Assembly (NCBI GenBank): GCA_022574595.1
Contig: JACZRS010000007.1
Location: 62,001-126,000, forward strand
Length of the DNA stretch: 64,000 nucleotides
Source: Planctomycetota bacterium
Lineage (GTDB): Bacteria; Planctomycetota; Phycisphaerae; Phycisphaerales; SM1A02
Direction: 5' to 3'
Shown here: one piece after another, positions 24,696 to 33,577 of the stretch
How the letters are laid out: each line of letters begins with the position of its first letter
Numbering within the stretch: the first letter of the stretch is position 1
Notes under the pieces: model-generated
What the model was told of the DNA's origin: nothing
The model's database searches: none
The model's input: the letters and a program-made list of their open reading frames with translations, nothing else
Made by a program: the position numbers and the translations under genes

Positions 24696-24768
24696 GTGTT
24701 TGTGCTGCAGAAGTAATCGTTCCGTCCTTTAGGGCAAACACTAAATAGTATGCTGTCTTAGTTTTCAT
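24620..24768 (-). pseudogene. Small gene with one-base frameshift, right copy
   Basis: It starts at ATG 24768 with AGGAG six bases upstream and reads MKTKTAYYLVFALKDGTITS. A missing G relative to the left copy (ACGGAAGCC against ACGGGAAGCC) then shifts the frame to an early stop. Restoring the base gives a 49-residue protein ending RWNNQ. Function unknown. The good ribosome binding site implies it was once expressed. Confidence 0.6.
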
Positions 24769-24991
24769 TGTTGACTCCTATGGGCCACTACTCAGGAGAC
24801 TCCATTCTATATATATACGCGTGTGCGCCCGCGCCCGAAGGTTACAACTTGACGGCTCATTCGGTAGAGGTGTCTCTTCTCTTTCGCTGCACTTTTTAAG
24901 TAATGGGCAATTTCAGACGCTGTTTAGTGCTCTGACGTAGAATCCTAACGTGGCATTCATCGACAGTCGATTCGGATTAGTTTGGCGTCCT

Positions 24992-25180
24992 TGGCAATCT
25001 TCGCGCTGTTTGTATTGAAAATGTTGATTTGTTGGCCCCCTCACATGGCGATCTTTACGAGGATTTGGCGTTGTCAATGTTTCATGAAGATCGCCATTTG
25101 AGATCGCCAACTGCATGCATGAGAATGCCAGCTTAAGAAGCGTAAACCATACGAAAACGCTAAGGATGCCAAGATCGCCA
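24992..25180. repeat. Iteron-like cluster of five AAGATCGCCA sites
   Basis: Copies at 24992-25001 (one mismatch, minus), 25046-25055 (minus), 25087-25096 (plus), 25101-25109 (shortened, plus) and 25171-25180 (plus). The second and third form a perfect 11-bp inverted repeat (ATGGCGATCTT/AAGATCGCCAT). They sit immediately 3' of the primase/helicase gene. Clustered iterons beside a replication gene suggest a replication origin of the excised element (inference). Confidence 0.5.
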
Positions 25181-25188
25181 AGATCACG

Positions 25189-27204
25189 TCATGTTTTTTT
25201 CTTTTTGTCTATTGGCGGTTTTGCTTCCTGTTCCGGCAACCTCCAATACCATTTTTGTTTATTGCCAAATCCACTCTTCTCTGAAACGATTCTTAAGGTA
25301 CGTTTCGCACGATCAATCGTTCTCGATGCGTGCCCTGCATCAATAGCCCATTTCTTCATATCTTTCGCCCATCGCGTTCCGGTATTCAGCTGGACTTTGA
25401 TAAAGTCGCATGCTTCATCGATAAGGTGGTGTTTATCCTTGTCGATCTGCTTTTCGAATACATCGGTCGCTTCGATTTGCACCGCCTCATCATCCCACTC
25501 GATGCGCCAAACCAAATCCTTATGTCCTGGGGTAAATCTATACGCCATGCCAGTACCGAAGTCCGGGCCGTAGTTACTTTTGAGCGGTAGCATTAACCTC
25601 CTTTGTGGATCTTCGGGATCTTTCATCACTCCCCATACAGCTCTGGCTGTGCCAACATAGCCAATAGAACCGATCACTCGTTGCAGTGGATCTTGACTGG
25701 AATTTCGACCACCTTTACTTAGGTGAGTGACTACGATGATTGCTACTTCACACTCACAAGCAAGCACTTGGAGGGGATTCAGTACTTTACGGATTTCGGT
25801 ATCTTTGTACGAGTCGCCAATACCACTAAGGTATGCGTTGATCGGATCTATTACGACTAGGCGGCAATCAGGATAACTTCGAAGCAGGTGTTTTAACTTA
25901 GACATATCCTCAATCAGGCAGACCATGCGTGTCTCTTGATTGCGTATTGCTTTGTCGATTGTGCCAGACACATGCAATATTTTGCTAGGATCAGCTCCAA
26001 ATTCATCCAACCTGGGACGAAGCGAATCCTCAGGATCATCCTCAGCGGATAGCATGATAACCGAACCCTTGGGCTGCGGTCTGTCTGGTTCCGTGTGCCA
26101 TGCACGCCCTGTAGAAATGCATGCTGCCATGTATGTAGTCACGTAGCTCTTGCCGACCCCTGGAGCACCTGCAATGAGAGATAATTTACTACTAGGAAAT
26201 CGTTGATCCCACAACCACTCGACAGGTTTTGGTTTCACATCTGACATTAGTGTCGTTACCAAACGTCCGCTTGACTTCTCATTTAGAGTCATTCCATAGC
26301 AACCAGATAAAGCCCGCATTATCGTGAGTTCTCGGTAGTCCTTGCGTTCCCATTTCTTTCGCATCAGTTTTGATTTACGAAAGAGCAAATTGATTCGGTC
26401 CAGATCAGATCCACACCGTAACACTAGTTGATAGCAAAGGGCTAGATCAGCCTCTGATCGACTTGGATATCCCGCTTTTTGCCACTCACCATTCCAAAGG
26501 TCTAAGTGCCTGACCCGAATTTCCTTAATAATCTGCTTATCTGTGAGATTGGTAGGAGATTGCTTTAGTAATGTAGTATCTAGTGCCTCAATTGAGTCCC
26601 TCTTTAGTTTCTTATAGAGTTGTAGATAATTTGAGGTGATATCCGACACAGAGATTTCATCAAGACAATGTCCGGTGACAGTGAAGTATCGACTCGCATG
26701 GTACAATTCGCAGCAGGGACGTTTTATACCCTTGCCTTTGGGTAGGCTTGTGCACTTTCCTATCAATTTCACGCCTCGTCCGCTAGGAGAGATTTCCCAA
26801 TAAGTTCCGAGCATCCGAATGATTTTCATTGCTTCATCTGAGATAAAGTGCTTCTTCAAATCAACGCAGTTGTCGAGATCGACACCGACATAGATGCCAC
26901 CAAGTACGAATCCAAGGCCTGAGTATTTCCCTAGGCGATACGCCCTCACAGCCACGCCGAGTGTTGACCATGTCTTAGGATCGATAGTGCTAGCAAGTTC
27001 TCCGGTCTTGGGATTGAATGGTAGCTTGTTGAGTTTCCCTTTCCGTCTTACAAACTTCCAATCGACCCAACGACATTCTCCACGAAGTTCATGTAGTGGG
27101 CCATCCTTCGCAGTAAGCTGTTTGATCTTGGCGAGATCGCAAGCAAATCTCTTTGATCTAGTTTTCTGGGCTGACTTACTGTTTGTATTTCTTATATTGC
27201 TCAT
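25189..27204 (-). CDS. Primase-polymerase plus RepA-like helicase of the island
   Basis: A 671-residue replication protein. The N-terminal region (about residues 40-200) has the prim-pol pattern of phage and plasmid primases: KLNKLPFNPKTG, then GLGFVLGGIYVGVDLDNC with the catalytic Asp pair, and SPSGRGVKLIG. The middle and C-terminal region (about 340-560) is a RecA-like RepA/AAA_25 helicase: Walker A AGAPGVGKSY, VIMLSAEDDPEDSL, Walker B LVVIDPINAYL and IIVVTHLSKGG. The start has AAGGA seven bases upstream. Such fusions replicate integrative elements and satellites after excision. Iteron-like sites lie just downstream. Confidence 0.87.
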   Translation of the reverse strand: MSNIRNTNSKSAQKTRSKRFACDLAKIKQLTAKDGPLHELRGECRWVDWKFVRRKGKLNKLPFNPKTGELASTIDPKTWSTLGVAVRAYRLGKYSGLGFVLGGIYVGVDLDNCVDLKKHFISDEAMKIIRMLGTYWEISPSGRGVKLIGKCTSLPKGKGIKRPCCELYHASRYFTVTGHCLDEISVSDITSNYLQLYKKLKRDSIEALDTTLLKQSPTNLTDKQIIKEIRVRHLDLWNGEWQKAGYPSRSEADLALCYQLVLRCGSDLDRINLLFRKSKLMRKKWERKDYRELTIMRALSGCYGMTLNEKSSGRLVTTLMSDVKPKPVEWLWDQRFPSSKLSLIAGAPGVGKSYVTTYMAACISTGRAWHTEPDRPQPKGSVIMLSAEDDPEDSLRPRLDEFGADPSKILHVSGTIDKAIRNQETRMVCLIEDMSKLKHLLRSYPDCRLVVIDPINAYLSGIGDSYKDTEIRKVLNPLQVLACECEVAIIVVTHLSKGGRNSSQDPLQRVIGSIGYVGTARAVWGVMKDPEDPQRRLMLPLKSNYGPDFGTGMAYRFTPGHKDLVWRIEWDDEAVQIEATDVFEKQIDKDKHHLIDEACDFIKVQLNTGTRWAKDMKKWAIDAGHASRTIDRAKRTLRIVSEKSGFGNKQKWYWRLPEQEAKPPIDKKKKT

Positions 27205-27308
27205 GAATTAATTCCTTGCCCTCGCCGCATCTAATCTCTGCGTCGGGGGCTTTTTATTTGACACGCTAAGACAATGAAGATCTTCTGTCAGCCATAAGAT
27301 TGAATCAA

Positions 27309-27632
27309 TCAGAATCCCGCGTCCTTGCATTGGGAGTCTGCACGTTTGATATCGCGGAGTCGCTGAGATTCGCTACAAGCGCCTTTAGTTGTATATTGTT
27401 TTGGACGATCAAAATGCTCGATGTCCGCTTGTGCCGTCGCCTCAAAGAAACGTGTAAGTGAGTGTAAAGTCGTGTAGATGCGGCCACCAACACGCACATG
27501 CGATAGTCGTACACGTTCGCCAGACCGCGCTCTTACTCCACGACGACACCAACGCCACACCGTGGAAGGCGCGGGTTTTCCAGGGCACTGTCGTGCTGCT
27601 TCAGCGAGTGACAAATAGAGTGATTCGGACAT
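27309..27632 (-). CDS. DUF1580 excisionase-like DNA-binding protein
   Basis: A 107-residue protein starting MSESLYLSLAEAARQCPGKP. The signature is an MerR/excisionase-like winged helix: LAEAA...PAPSTVWRWCRRGVR, then VRLSHVRVGGRIYTTLHSLTRFFEA. This is the DUF1580 pattern, common in planctomycete integrative elements beside integrases. The start at 27632 is chosen because the domain begins at once; a frame to 27764 adds a Cys/His-rich extension with no support. It lies at the right end of the island and probably controls excision. A palindrome identical in its half-sites to one before the integrase lies 73 bp upstream. Confidence 0.8.
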   Translation of the reverse strand: MSESLYLSLAEAARQCPGKPAPSTVWRWCRRGVRARSGERVRLSHVRVGGRIYTTLHSLTRFFEATAQADIEHFDRPKQYTTKGACSESQRLRDIKRADSQCKDAGF

Positions 27633-27704
27633 GCAGTAATGGTCGCATATCAAACAACGTGCGCAAGTGACCTCAGCGTGACAATTCTGTGACAAGTGCG
27701 GAAA

Positions 27705-27720
27705 CGTATCATCTGATACG
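27705..27720. promoter_or_regulatory. Palindrome CGTATC-4-GATACG upstream of the DUF1580 gene
   Basis: Same half-sites as 2198-2213, near the opposite end of the island. Candidate operator or recombinase arm site. Confidence 0.55.
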
Positions 27721-27766
27721 AAACGGCGCGCAAGAAGGCGCAAAAGGTGATATGATTGCAACATAG

Positions 27767-27784
27767 TATCGCGTTCACGCGATA
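27767..27784. promoter_or_regulatory. Palindrome TATCGCG-4-CGCGATA near the right end
   Basis: A perfect 7-bp inverted repeat with spacer TTCA, 41 bp from attR. It may be a further operator or accessory-factor site. Confidence 0.4.
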
Positions 27785-27825
27785 ATTAAGACGGGTTACG
27801 GTCAGCGTTGTGTTTCTGGTGTCGA

Positions 27826-27869
27826 ATCACACCCGTGAGGTCACAGGTTCGAGCCCTGTATCGCCCATT
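27826..27869 (+). repeat. Right attachment site (attR), tRNA-Val 3' fragment
   Basis: Identical to 2079-2122. There is no acceptor 5' strand or D arm upstream, so it is a fragment and not a second tRNA. It marks the right boundary of the island. Confidence 0.95.
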
Positions 27870-27883
27870 GCCTACTTCTTATC

Positions 27884-27906
27884 CCCCTCTCCCCTTGGGA
27901 GAGGGG
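27884..27906. repeat. REP-like hairpin (CCCCTCTCCC/GGGAGAGGGG)
   Basis: A perfect 10-bp stem with a three-base loop, followed by GGTTAGGGGTGAGGG. This sequence type is a widespread interspersed intergenic repeat in bacteria. It sits between attR and the VWA operon; a pyrimidine-rich tract and a run of short repeats (CTGACTCCTGACTCC) follow to about 28000. Confidence 0.6.
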
Positions 27907-28104
27907 TTAGGGGTGAGGGTCTTCTCTTCTTTTTTTCTCTTTTCTTCCCTGACTCCTGACTCCCGCCATAGGCGGATTCCGAGCAACCTGATACCTGACC
28001 CCTGCTTCCCCCCAAAACGCTCCCCTGTCGGGTCGCGGCTAAACGGGTCTCCACTCGATGCCACGATGTTGTAAAACCTTATTGAATCTCCCCGGAAGTC
28101 CATG

Positions 28105-30789
28105 CTAACCAAGACGGCGGCAAAGAATGTCAATCGGAACTAAAAGTAGGGCAATGGTCAATAAATATGGCCACAATGCGATTACTATTTGGCTTGTCAC
28201 TTCCGGGATTATGAGCTTTGAATTATCGAGTGACATTACCTGGCCCGCCCCTGTGGCTTGAATGTCGGCGAAAACGGTTTCATTGGCGCCAAGTGTGCTA
28301 TGTTCTGGTGAAAACGAATAAATGAATCCATAGGGAAATGTATGAATTTCCTCTAGATCATCCGCAGCGTGCCAAACAAACTGTTGAGCTTGACCATATT
28401 TAATAGAGGGTAACTGGGCTTGAAATTGCCCGGGCCCTATGCGCTTGACATCAAGGGTATTAGACCGCCCTTGAGCATCAACCGATGTCAGCAGCAGATT
28501 TATGTCGGTAAGGAACTCGCCTGACGAATCACTTACATCGGCTTGGAGCAACAGATTAGTATTTGTACGCTGATGGTTTCGCTCAACCGCAATAGTTTGT
28601 GCCAGGTCTTCTCCAGTAACACTTCTTACCAACTGCGCCCAGAATTTTGCAAAATCTTCCCATTGCAACCAATCTTCTGCCCAACGCGGCTTTGCCTCTG
28701 ATGTATAAGCAATAGATCTGCCAAGCCCATAGCGCCACTTGGCGAGGATGGGATCACCACTATCAGAAACCAGAAGAATATCCGCAGCTTGCTTGGCAGT
28801 TGTCGCTACATAACCTGTTAGCAGGGGAAGTTCATCGACATCAATTTCATCAAGCAAAGCATCATGGGTTAATGCGATCGGCTGCACAAGCCTTTCTATA
28901 AGCATGTTCTTTGAAGCTCTCAAAGCTTCTCGTGTGAAAATCTGCGGAATGCTGAAGAAGTCGTTTGTAAAATACGCCCGACCGCCCCCAGCTATGGCAA
29001 TTGCCTCCATCAACTGCATATCAGCGCCTTCACCTATTCCTACCGCAGAGAGAGTAATCCCATCTGCTGCCATCTGCTGAACAAATTCTTGATAGCCAAA
29101 GCCTTGGGTTTGTCCATCAGAAAGTACAATGATGTGTTTTCGTCGTACATTGCTTTGGATTAATTGCCTATATGCATCTTCAAGTGCGGGGTATAAAAAA
29201 GTTCCACCACCTGCTTCTAGATTAGCGATATGAGATGCGATTGCTGCACGATTTCCTGCTGATGTAAGCTCAAGGATAATGCGCGATTCACTATCAAACC
29301 CAATTACGCCTATTCTATCTCTAGGATTGATCGCCTCTGCGGTTGCGATAGCAGCGCGTTTTGCTAGTTGAATTTTAGCTCCCGCCATACTGCCGGACTT
29401 ATCTATTACCAAGATCAATCCAAGCGAGGGCCTTAGCAAGTCTTTTTGAATAGGCATGCTAACTGGAAGAATCTCTTCGATGGGAGTTTTGAAATAACCA
29501 CCCAGGCCGAAGCTTTCTTCTCCCCCAAGCATGATGAAGCCGCCACCAAAATCTCGAACATAGCTACGAATCATCTGCATTTGTCGCTGTGAAAGTCTAT
29601 CCGCAGGAACATTGCAAAGAATAAACGCATCGTAGCTGAGAAGTTCCGTCATAGTTTGAGGAACGCCAGTATCTGGCCGAGCATCTACACTAATTCCTTC
29701 TAACTCAAGCGCGCTTTTCAGATAAAGCATTTGATCTTCATTTCCATCGACGTACAAGATCCGCGCTTCGCCTGGCACAATAATCAGTGATTGGAATGTG
29801 TTGTTCTGAAGGTGCGTATCTTTAACAGGTTGGATAACCACCTCAATGGTGTGAAAACCCTTGTCGAGAAAATAAAGGCCGGGCACCTCGATTATTGTTT
29901 CACCTTTAGAGACTTGGGTATTGCGATTACTAAATACGTAGCCATCTTTAAATATACTCAGTTGAGCTTCGGTCTCGACATTGCTGACAAGGCGAATTCG
30001 TGCAGTGAAGCCTTGGTTGGTACGAGCAGTTGAGGGAAGGGCGACTTCAGATATGGCCACTTCTGGAGGGATGGGTCGATCTAATTTAACCGTATGCAGC
30101 GTAGTTTCTGTTTTTTTTGCTATATCCCAAGCTCTTGACCATTGCCCCCGATTGAAATTCCCATCGGTGTAAATATAAATTGTGTGGCGTTGCTGGGTTG
30201 ATCCGCTATTAAGTGCTAAGCGTGTAGCTATATCAATATTAGTACTATCACCTGCGATCAATTTGCGGAATTCTTCCACATCCTTGATTGAAGTTTGCAA
30301 CTTTTCCATAGCGGATTTGTCTATGGATTCACCTGAGGCAAGCAGATTTGTTCTTTGGGCATATAAAGCTGGTAATGATCGTTGATATGTAAAGCGATCA
30401 CGCAAAGATTCAGGCCAATCTTCCCATTCATCTTGAGGCTTAACTTCGAGGCTGGCGTTTTCGCCAAAGGCAATTACGCTAATAGTGTGCCCCATCTCAA
30501 TAGTCTGGCCAGCTAGCTTATTAATGCTGGCCATGGCGCTGTCGAGATTATCATCTGTAATACTTTGTGATACGTCGAGCAGGAAAACAACATGGTGGCT
30601 GTATGATTGCTTAATAATTGCAGGTTGAGTTAATGCGCCAATCAAGCAAAGAAGAATTGCAGCACGCAAACCCAAACTGCTCCATTTTGCTAATGGGCGC
30701 AATTGAGCATAGCTACGCTTACTCATCCATAAGAGGTAGATAAGTAGCGGAGGGAGTAGAAGCCAACACCATGCCAGATCAAAATACAC
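28105..30789 (-). CDS. VWA-domain membrane protein with glutamine-amidotransferase-like domain
   Basis: An 894-residue inner-membrane protein. Two N-terminal membrane helices (about residues 5-60) precede a first von Willebrand A domain (VVFLLDVSQSI, about 67-240). A class-I-GATase-like domain follows (about 335-445, ILYVDGNEDQMLYL and GGFIMLGGEESFGLGGY). A second VWA domain has a classic MIDAS (VIDKSGSMAG, about 460), and a last membrane helix lies near the C-terminus. It is the last gene of the MoxR/DUF58/VWA operon. Relatives are common in planctomycetes; these operons are linked to envelope integrity and metal-dependent assembly, but this protein's substrate is unknown. It starts four bases after the neighbouring stop. 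Confidence 0.83.
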   Translation of the reverse strand: MYFDLAWCWLLLPPLLIYLLWMSKRSYAQLRPLAKWSSLGLRAAILLCLIGALTQPAIIKQSYSHHVVFLLDVSQSITDDNLDSAMASINKLAGQTIEMGHTISVIAFGENASLEVKPQDEWEDWPESLRDRFTYQRSLPALYAQRTNLLASGESIDKSAMEKLQTSIKDVEEFRKLIAGDSTNIDIATRLALNSGSTQQRHTIYIYTDGNFNRGQWSRAWDIAKKTETTLHTVKLDRPIPPEVAISEVALPSTARTNQGFTARIRLVSNVETEAQLSIFKDGYVFSNRNTQVSKGETIIEVPGLYFLDKGFHTIEVVIQPVKDTHLQNNTFQSLIIVPGEARILYVDGNEDQMLYLKSALELEGISVDARPDTGVPQTMTELLSYDAFILCNVPADRLSQRQMQMIRSYVRDFGGGFIMLGGEESFGLGGYFKTPIEEILPVSMPIQKDLLRPSLGLILVIDKSGSMAGAKIQLAKRAAIATAEAINPRDRIGVIGFDSESRIILELTSAGNRAAIASHIANLEAGGGTFLYPALEDAYRQLIQSNVRRKHIIVLSDGQTQGFGYQEFVQQMAADGITLSAVGIGEGADMQLMEAIAIAGGGRAYFTNDFFSIPQIFTREALRASKNMLIERLVQPIALTHDALLDEIDVDELPLLTGYVATTAKQAADILLVSDSGDPILAKWRYGLGRSIAYTSEAKPRWAEDWLQWEDFAKFWAQLVRSVTGEDLAQTIAVERNHQRTNTNLLLQADVSDSSGEFLTDINLLLTSVDAQGRSNTLDVKRIGPGQFQAQLPSIKYGQAQQFVWHAADDLEEIHTFPYGFIYSFSPEHSTLGANETVFADIQATGAGQVMSLDNSKLIIPEVTSQIVIALWPYLLTIALLLVPIDILCRRLG

Positions 30790-30792
30790 GAT

Positions 30793-32682
30793 CTATTCGG
30801 TCCATCTAAAGTGATAAGTAAGCCATTCCAGTGTAATTAGTGCAAGTGCTATGACTGTTAGAGCAAGCCAAGGCACCATCCCCAATAGCCGACCAGTTAG
30901 CACTAAATTATCACCAGGTTGCGCGATCGCTACGACGGGGCCGATTGCAGTCTCCTTTGTACTTGTTAAATTTACCACTGCATAAGCGAATTCATTGCCA
31001 ATAGATATTCGCAGTGGGCCTCTTTCTAATGTTGATGAAAATGTAAATGACTCGCCGTTTGTGGGAATAGTTTGTTGTGATATCTCATCCGCACTTAGGC
31101 GCGCGATAGTTATCTCTGACACATCACGTGGTAATGGCCGAACTGGTTGGATAATCTCGCCGATGTGATATTCACTGCGAATCCAATTGGGTTGTTCAGT
31201 TACGAGAAATGCCACCGCATTACGCATTAACATAGGAAATGCATTACGAAAGGGAAGATCACTATCTAATACGTCAAATGCTAAGCAAAGCGCTTGGCGA
31301 TCTGGTTGATCAATCAGAAATATCAACGGATCTGCTTCGGTTGTTTGCGCTAGTACGGTAGATCGCTGCGTAAGTTCAACGCGCTGGGCCTGGGCTAACA
31401 TGACTGCGCGCAAAGTCAAATATCTTGTAAGTGGATGATCGCGTTGAGATACGAATAGCTCGGGCGAATCTATAATTCCGCTAACTGTTATAGGGAGTTC
31501 CGCAGGCCAACCGTTGACGAATATAAATTTCCCGGTTGGTGGTATCTGCTTGGGAAGACAATTGTTGAAGATCATTAGATCAAAGTCTTGAATGGTTGCA
31601 GCGGTTTGATCAAATTCGTCTGGGCTTATAGTGCTGCTGCTATCCAAATCTACAAGCGGTTCCATGGCAACAAGGGCTTGTTCAAAGAAATAAGCATCTT
31701 CAGGCGGAGTTATTAGTAATGTGCTGGCCGACCTAATGGGATCAAGAATTGCAAAGGCTTCGTTATCCAACATCAAAGAGTCATCTCTATCAATTGATGC
31801 TCGAAGCACGCCTCCCTGGGGAGCATTGAGTATTACGGTTTTTTCCCATTCGCTATTGGCTGCAATTGTAAATGGTTCTACCGCAGCGGTTGAGCCATCA
31901 AGCTCGAATACGATTCGTGTTTCGATTTCATTGCCTGATGCATTTAATACTCGAATGAAGGCATAGTGTGCAGATTTTTGACGATGTGTGCGAACACTTA
32001 GATGAGTGATTCCCAAATTGTCATCACTGTTACCGATAGGCCAATAAACGACTGTTTTATCTTCAGTACTTAACTTGATGATTTCATCATTAGCCCCATC
32101 TGAAATTATCACAATGCAGGGACGTTCCTTTCCCACTAATAGTTGTTGAGCTAATTCCTTGGATGCTGCGAGATCTGATGATCCTTCATAAGTTTTAATG
32201 CTATCAGCAGCATCACGTACTGCTCGGCGATCTCGTGTCCAGGCAATGTGAACTTGGGGTTCACGACCGGCCTCGATCAACATCCACTCATCTGCGACAG
32301 GCCTTCTTGAAGTAAGTTCATTTATGGCTTCCTTTGCAAGTTGCAATCGCGTTTTATTTTCCGCCTCACTTTCTATTGTTTGCATGCTCGCCGAGTTGTC
32401 GAGAATAATTGCAATAGAGCGAGGTTTGATTTTCCCGAAGGAAAATATTGGATTGCCTGTAGCTAATACGAGTAGTGCTACAATGATCAGCCAAAGCAAT
32501 AGTGAAAACAGTCTTTTAAGCCGTTGAAAGAGTGAGCGTACCGGTGCTTGGCTAACTAGTGCGCGCCAGAATTCAATTGCAGGAACAGTTTGGCGATGCC
32601 TTCTTATTTTCAGAAGATACAAAGCGACGACGGCTCCGCCGATTGAAAACAGCCACAAGGCCCAGGGAGCAAGAAGGGTCAC
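30793..32682 (-). CDS. BatA-like VWA membrane protein
   Basis: A 629-residue protein with the BatA N-terminal signature: MTLLAPWALWLFSIGG, then ALYLLKIRRHRQTVPAIEFW, with two membrane helices before residue 80. A VWA domain follows with MIDAS LDNSASM (about residue 92). A beta-rich middle region and a C-terminal membrane helix close the protein. Its start overlaps the DUF58 stop by four bases. BatA-type proteins work with MoxR ATPases and DUF58 proteins in envelope stress or complex assembly. Confidence 0.85.
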   Translation of the reverse strand: MTLLAPWALWLFSIGGAVVALYLLKIRRHRQTVPAIEFWRALVSQAPVRSLFQRLKRLFSLLLWLIIVALLVLATGNPIFSFGKIKPRSIAIILDNSASMQTIESEAENKTRLQLAKEAINELTSRRPVADEWMLIEAGREPQVHIAWTRDRRAVRDAADSIKTYEGSSDLAASKELAQQLLVGKERPCIVIISDGANDEIIKLSTEDKTVVYWPIGNSDDNLGITHLSVRTHRQKSAHYAFIRVLNASGNEIETRIVFELDGSTAAVEPFTIAANSEWEKTVILNAPQGGVLRASIDRDDSLMLDNEAFAILDPIRSASTLLITPPEDAYFFEQALVAMEPLVDLDSSSTISPDEFDQTAATIQDFDLMIFNNCLPKQIPPTGKFIFVNGWPAELPITVSGIIDSPELFVSQRDHPLTRYLTLRAVMLAQAQRVELTQRSTVLAQTTEADPLIFLIDQPDRQALCLAFDVLDSDLPFRNAFPMLMRNAVAFLVTEQPNWIRSEYHIGEIIQPVRPLPRDVSEITIARLSADEISQQTIPTNGESFTFSSTLERGPLRISIGNEFAYAVVNLTSTKETAIGPVVAIAQPGDNLVLTGRLLGMVPWLALTVIALALITLEWLTYHFRWTE

Positions 32683-33560
32683 GTCGTTAAGCCTCCGCGC
32701 TGAAGCACCTTTACTACGAAATCATCAAAGGCGGTTTCAGTGTCCGCCAAGGAATATCCAATAGAATATTTCATGCTGTAGCTGCGCAATTCAGCAGAAA
32801 AGCTAGTAAACGCTTGCTTGTAACGTTTAAGCATTGAGTCAGTGACGGTCAGATCCTCATGCTCAGATGTCTCAGTATCTACTAGACGAAATTCACCTCG
32901 AATTGGCGGATCAAGTTCCCAGGGTGAAGCAATCTGAATGACATAGAGTTGATGCTTGAAAAAGCGCAATTGATCGATTGCGGACTGCGCCTTCAATAGG
33001 CCATAAAAATCAGAAATGATTACTACTAATCCTGGCTTGCGCACACGTGTAACAAATGTTTTGGTAGCCAATTCGAAATCTGTTTCCCCTTGAGCGGGAA
33101 GCTGGGTTAGAAAATCTAAAAGTTCGAAGACACGACTTCGCCCACGAAGTTTTTCTCTGCCGCGGCCAAGCTCTTGTGCAAAAGGAACTACGCTGGCGGA
33201 ATCCATATTTGCCAGGCCGATGTACGCCAATGCTGCTGCAAGCCTTCGTGCGTGATCAAACTTATTTGGTTCACCAAAATCCATGGAGGCGCTGGTATCC
33301 AGCAGTATCCACAGATCCAGTTCCTCTTCTTGTCTAAACAATTTGACGTATAGTTCGCCGAGTCTTGCGTATACAGACCAGTCGATTGTTCGGGGATCAT
33401 CGCCGGGGCTATATTCACGAAAATCCTTAAATTCTATGCTAGCGCCTTTTTTAACACTTGTTCGCATTGCTTGTTGTCTGCCAAAGACAAGTCGTCGAGC
33501 AACCAGATCGAGGTACTCGAGTTTCTTTAGAAAATCTTTGTCGAAGAGTTCATCGCTCAT
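32679..33560 (-). CDS. DUF58 domain-containing protein
   Basis: A 293-residue soluble protein. The DUF58 core is clear: RQQAMRTSVKKGASIEFKDF, then REYSPGDDPRTIDWSVYAR, followed by a VWA-like fold with LLDTSASMDFG. DUF58 proteins are partners of MoxR AAA+ ATPases, and the MoxR gene lies 17 bp upstream. Its ATG-side neighbours are tightly packed (four-base overlap downstream). Expected location is the cytoplasm or membrane face. Confidence 0.9.
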   Translation of the reverse strand: MSDELFDKDFLKKLEYLDLVARRLVFGRQQAMRTSVKKGASIEFKDFREYSPGDDPRTIDWSVYARLGELYVKLFRQEEELDLWILLDTSASMDFGEPNKFDHARRLAAALAYIGLANMDSASVVPFAQELGRGREKLRGRSRVFELLDFLTQLPAQGETDFELATKTFVTRVRKPGLVVIISDFYGLLKAQSAIDQLRFFKHQLYVIQIASPWELDPPIRGEFRLVDTETSEHEDLTVTDSMLKRYKQAFTSFSAELRSYSMKYSIGYSLADTETAFDDFVVKVLQRGGLTT

Positions 33561-33577
33561 GATCTGTTACATTGACC

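Larger units (their letters stand above)
24362..25188. other. Intergenic region with direct repeat, decayed small gene and iteron-like sites
   Basis: About 830 bp. The left end should contain the promoter of the TIR-WD40 operon. The middle holds the right copy of the 119-bp repeat with a frameshifted small gene. A purine/pyrimidine alternating tract (TATATATACGCGTGTGCGCCCGCG) lies at 24810-24834. The right part carries five copies of a 10-bp AAGATCGCCA site. A 67-codon minus-strand frame here has no ribosome binding site and is not called. Confidence 0.55.
2079..27869. mobile_element. tRNA-Val-integrated genomic island, about 25.7 kb
   Basis: Two identical 44-bp direct repeats bound the element, the left one being the 3' half of tRNA-Val. 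Just inside the left end is a tyrosine integrase; just inside the right end are an excisionase-like DUF1580 gene and a primase/helicase gene. The cargo comprises a GAP1/double-GTPase system, an unfamiliar deaminase-fold/FAD/TIM-barrel operon, a DedA pair and a TIR-WD40 module. Base composition changes from block to block: 13.4-17.2 kb and 20.5-24.4 kb read as clearly more GC-rich than the host flanks. No conjugation, capsid or packaging gene is visible, so it looks like an integrative element mobilised by other means or a decayed one. Confidence 0.93.

Noticed and set aside
24913-25116. 67-residue minus-strand ORF
   Set aside because: It has no ribosome binding site, a composition typical of noncoding sequence, and contains the iteron-like sites.
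27826-27869. A second tRNA-Val gene
   Set aside because: Only the 3' part is present; the acceptor 5' strand and D arm are missing, so it is the right attachment site.
27808-28133. ORFs at the island right end
   Set aside because: They run through the tRNA fragment and the REP-like hairpin, and the translation (NPSPKGRG type) is the known artefact of that repeat.
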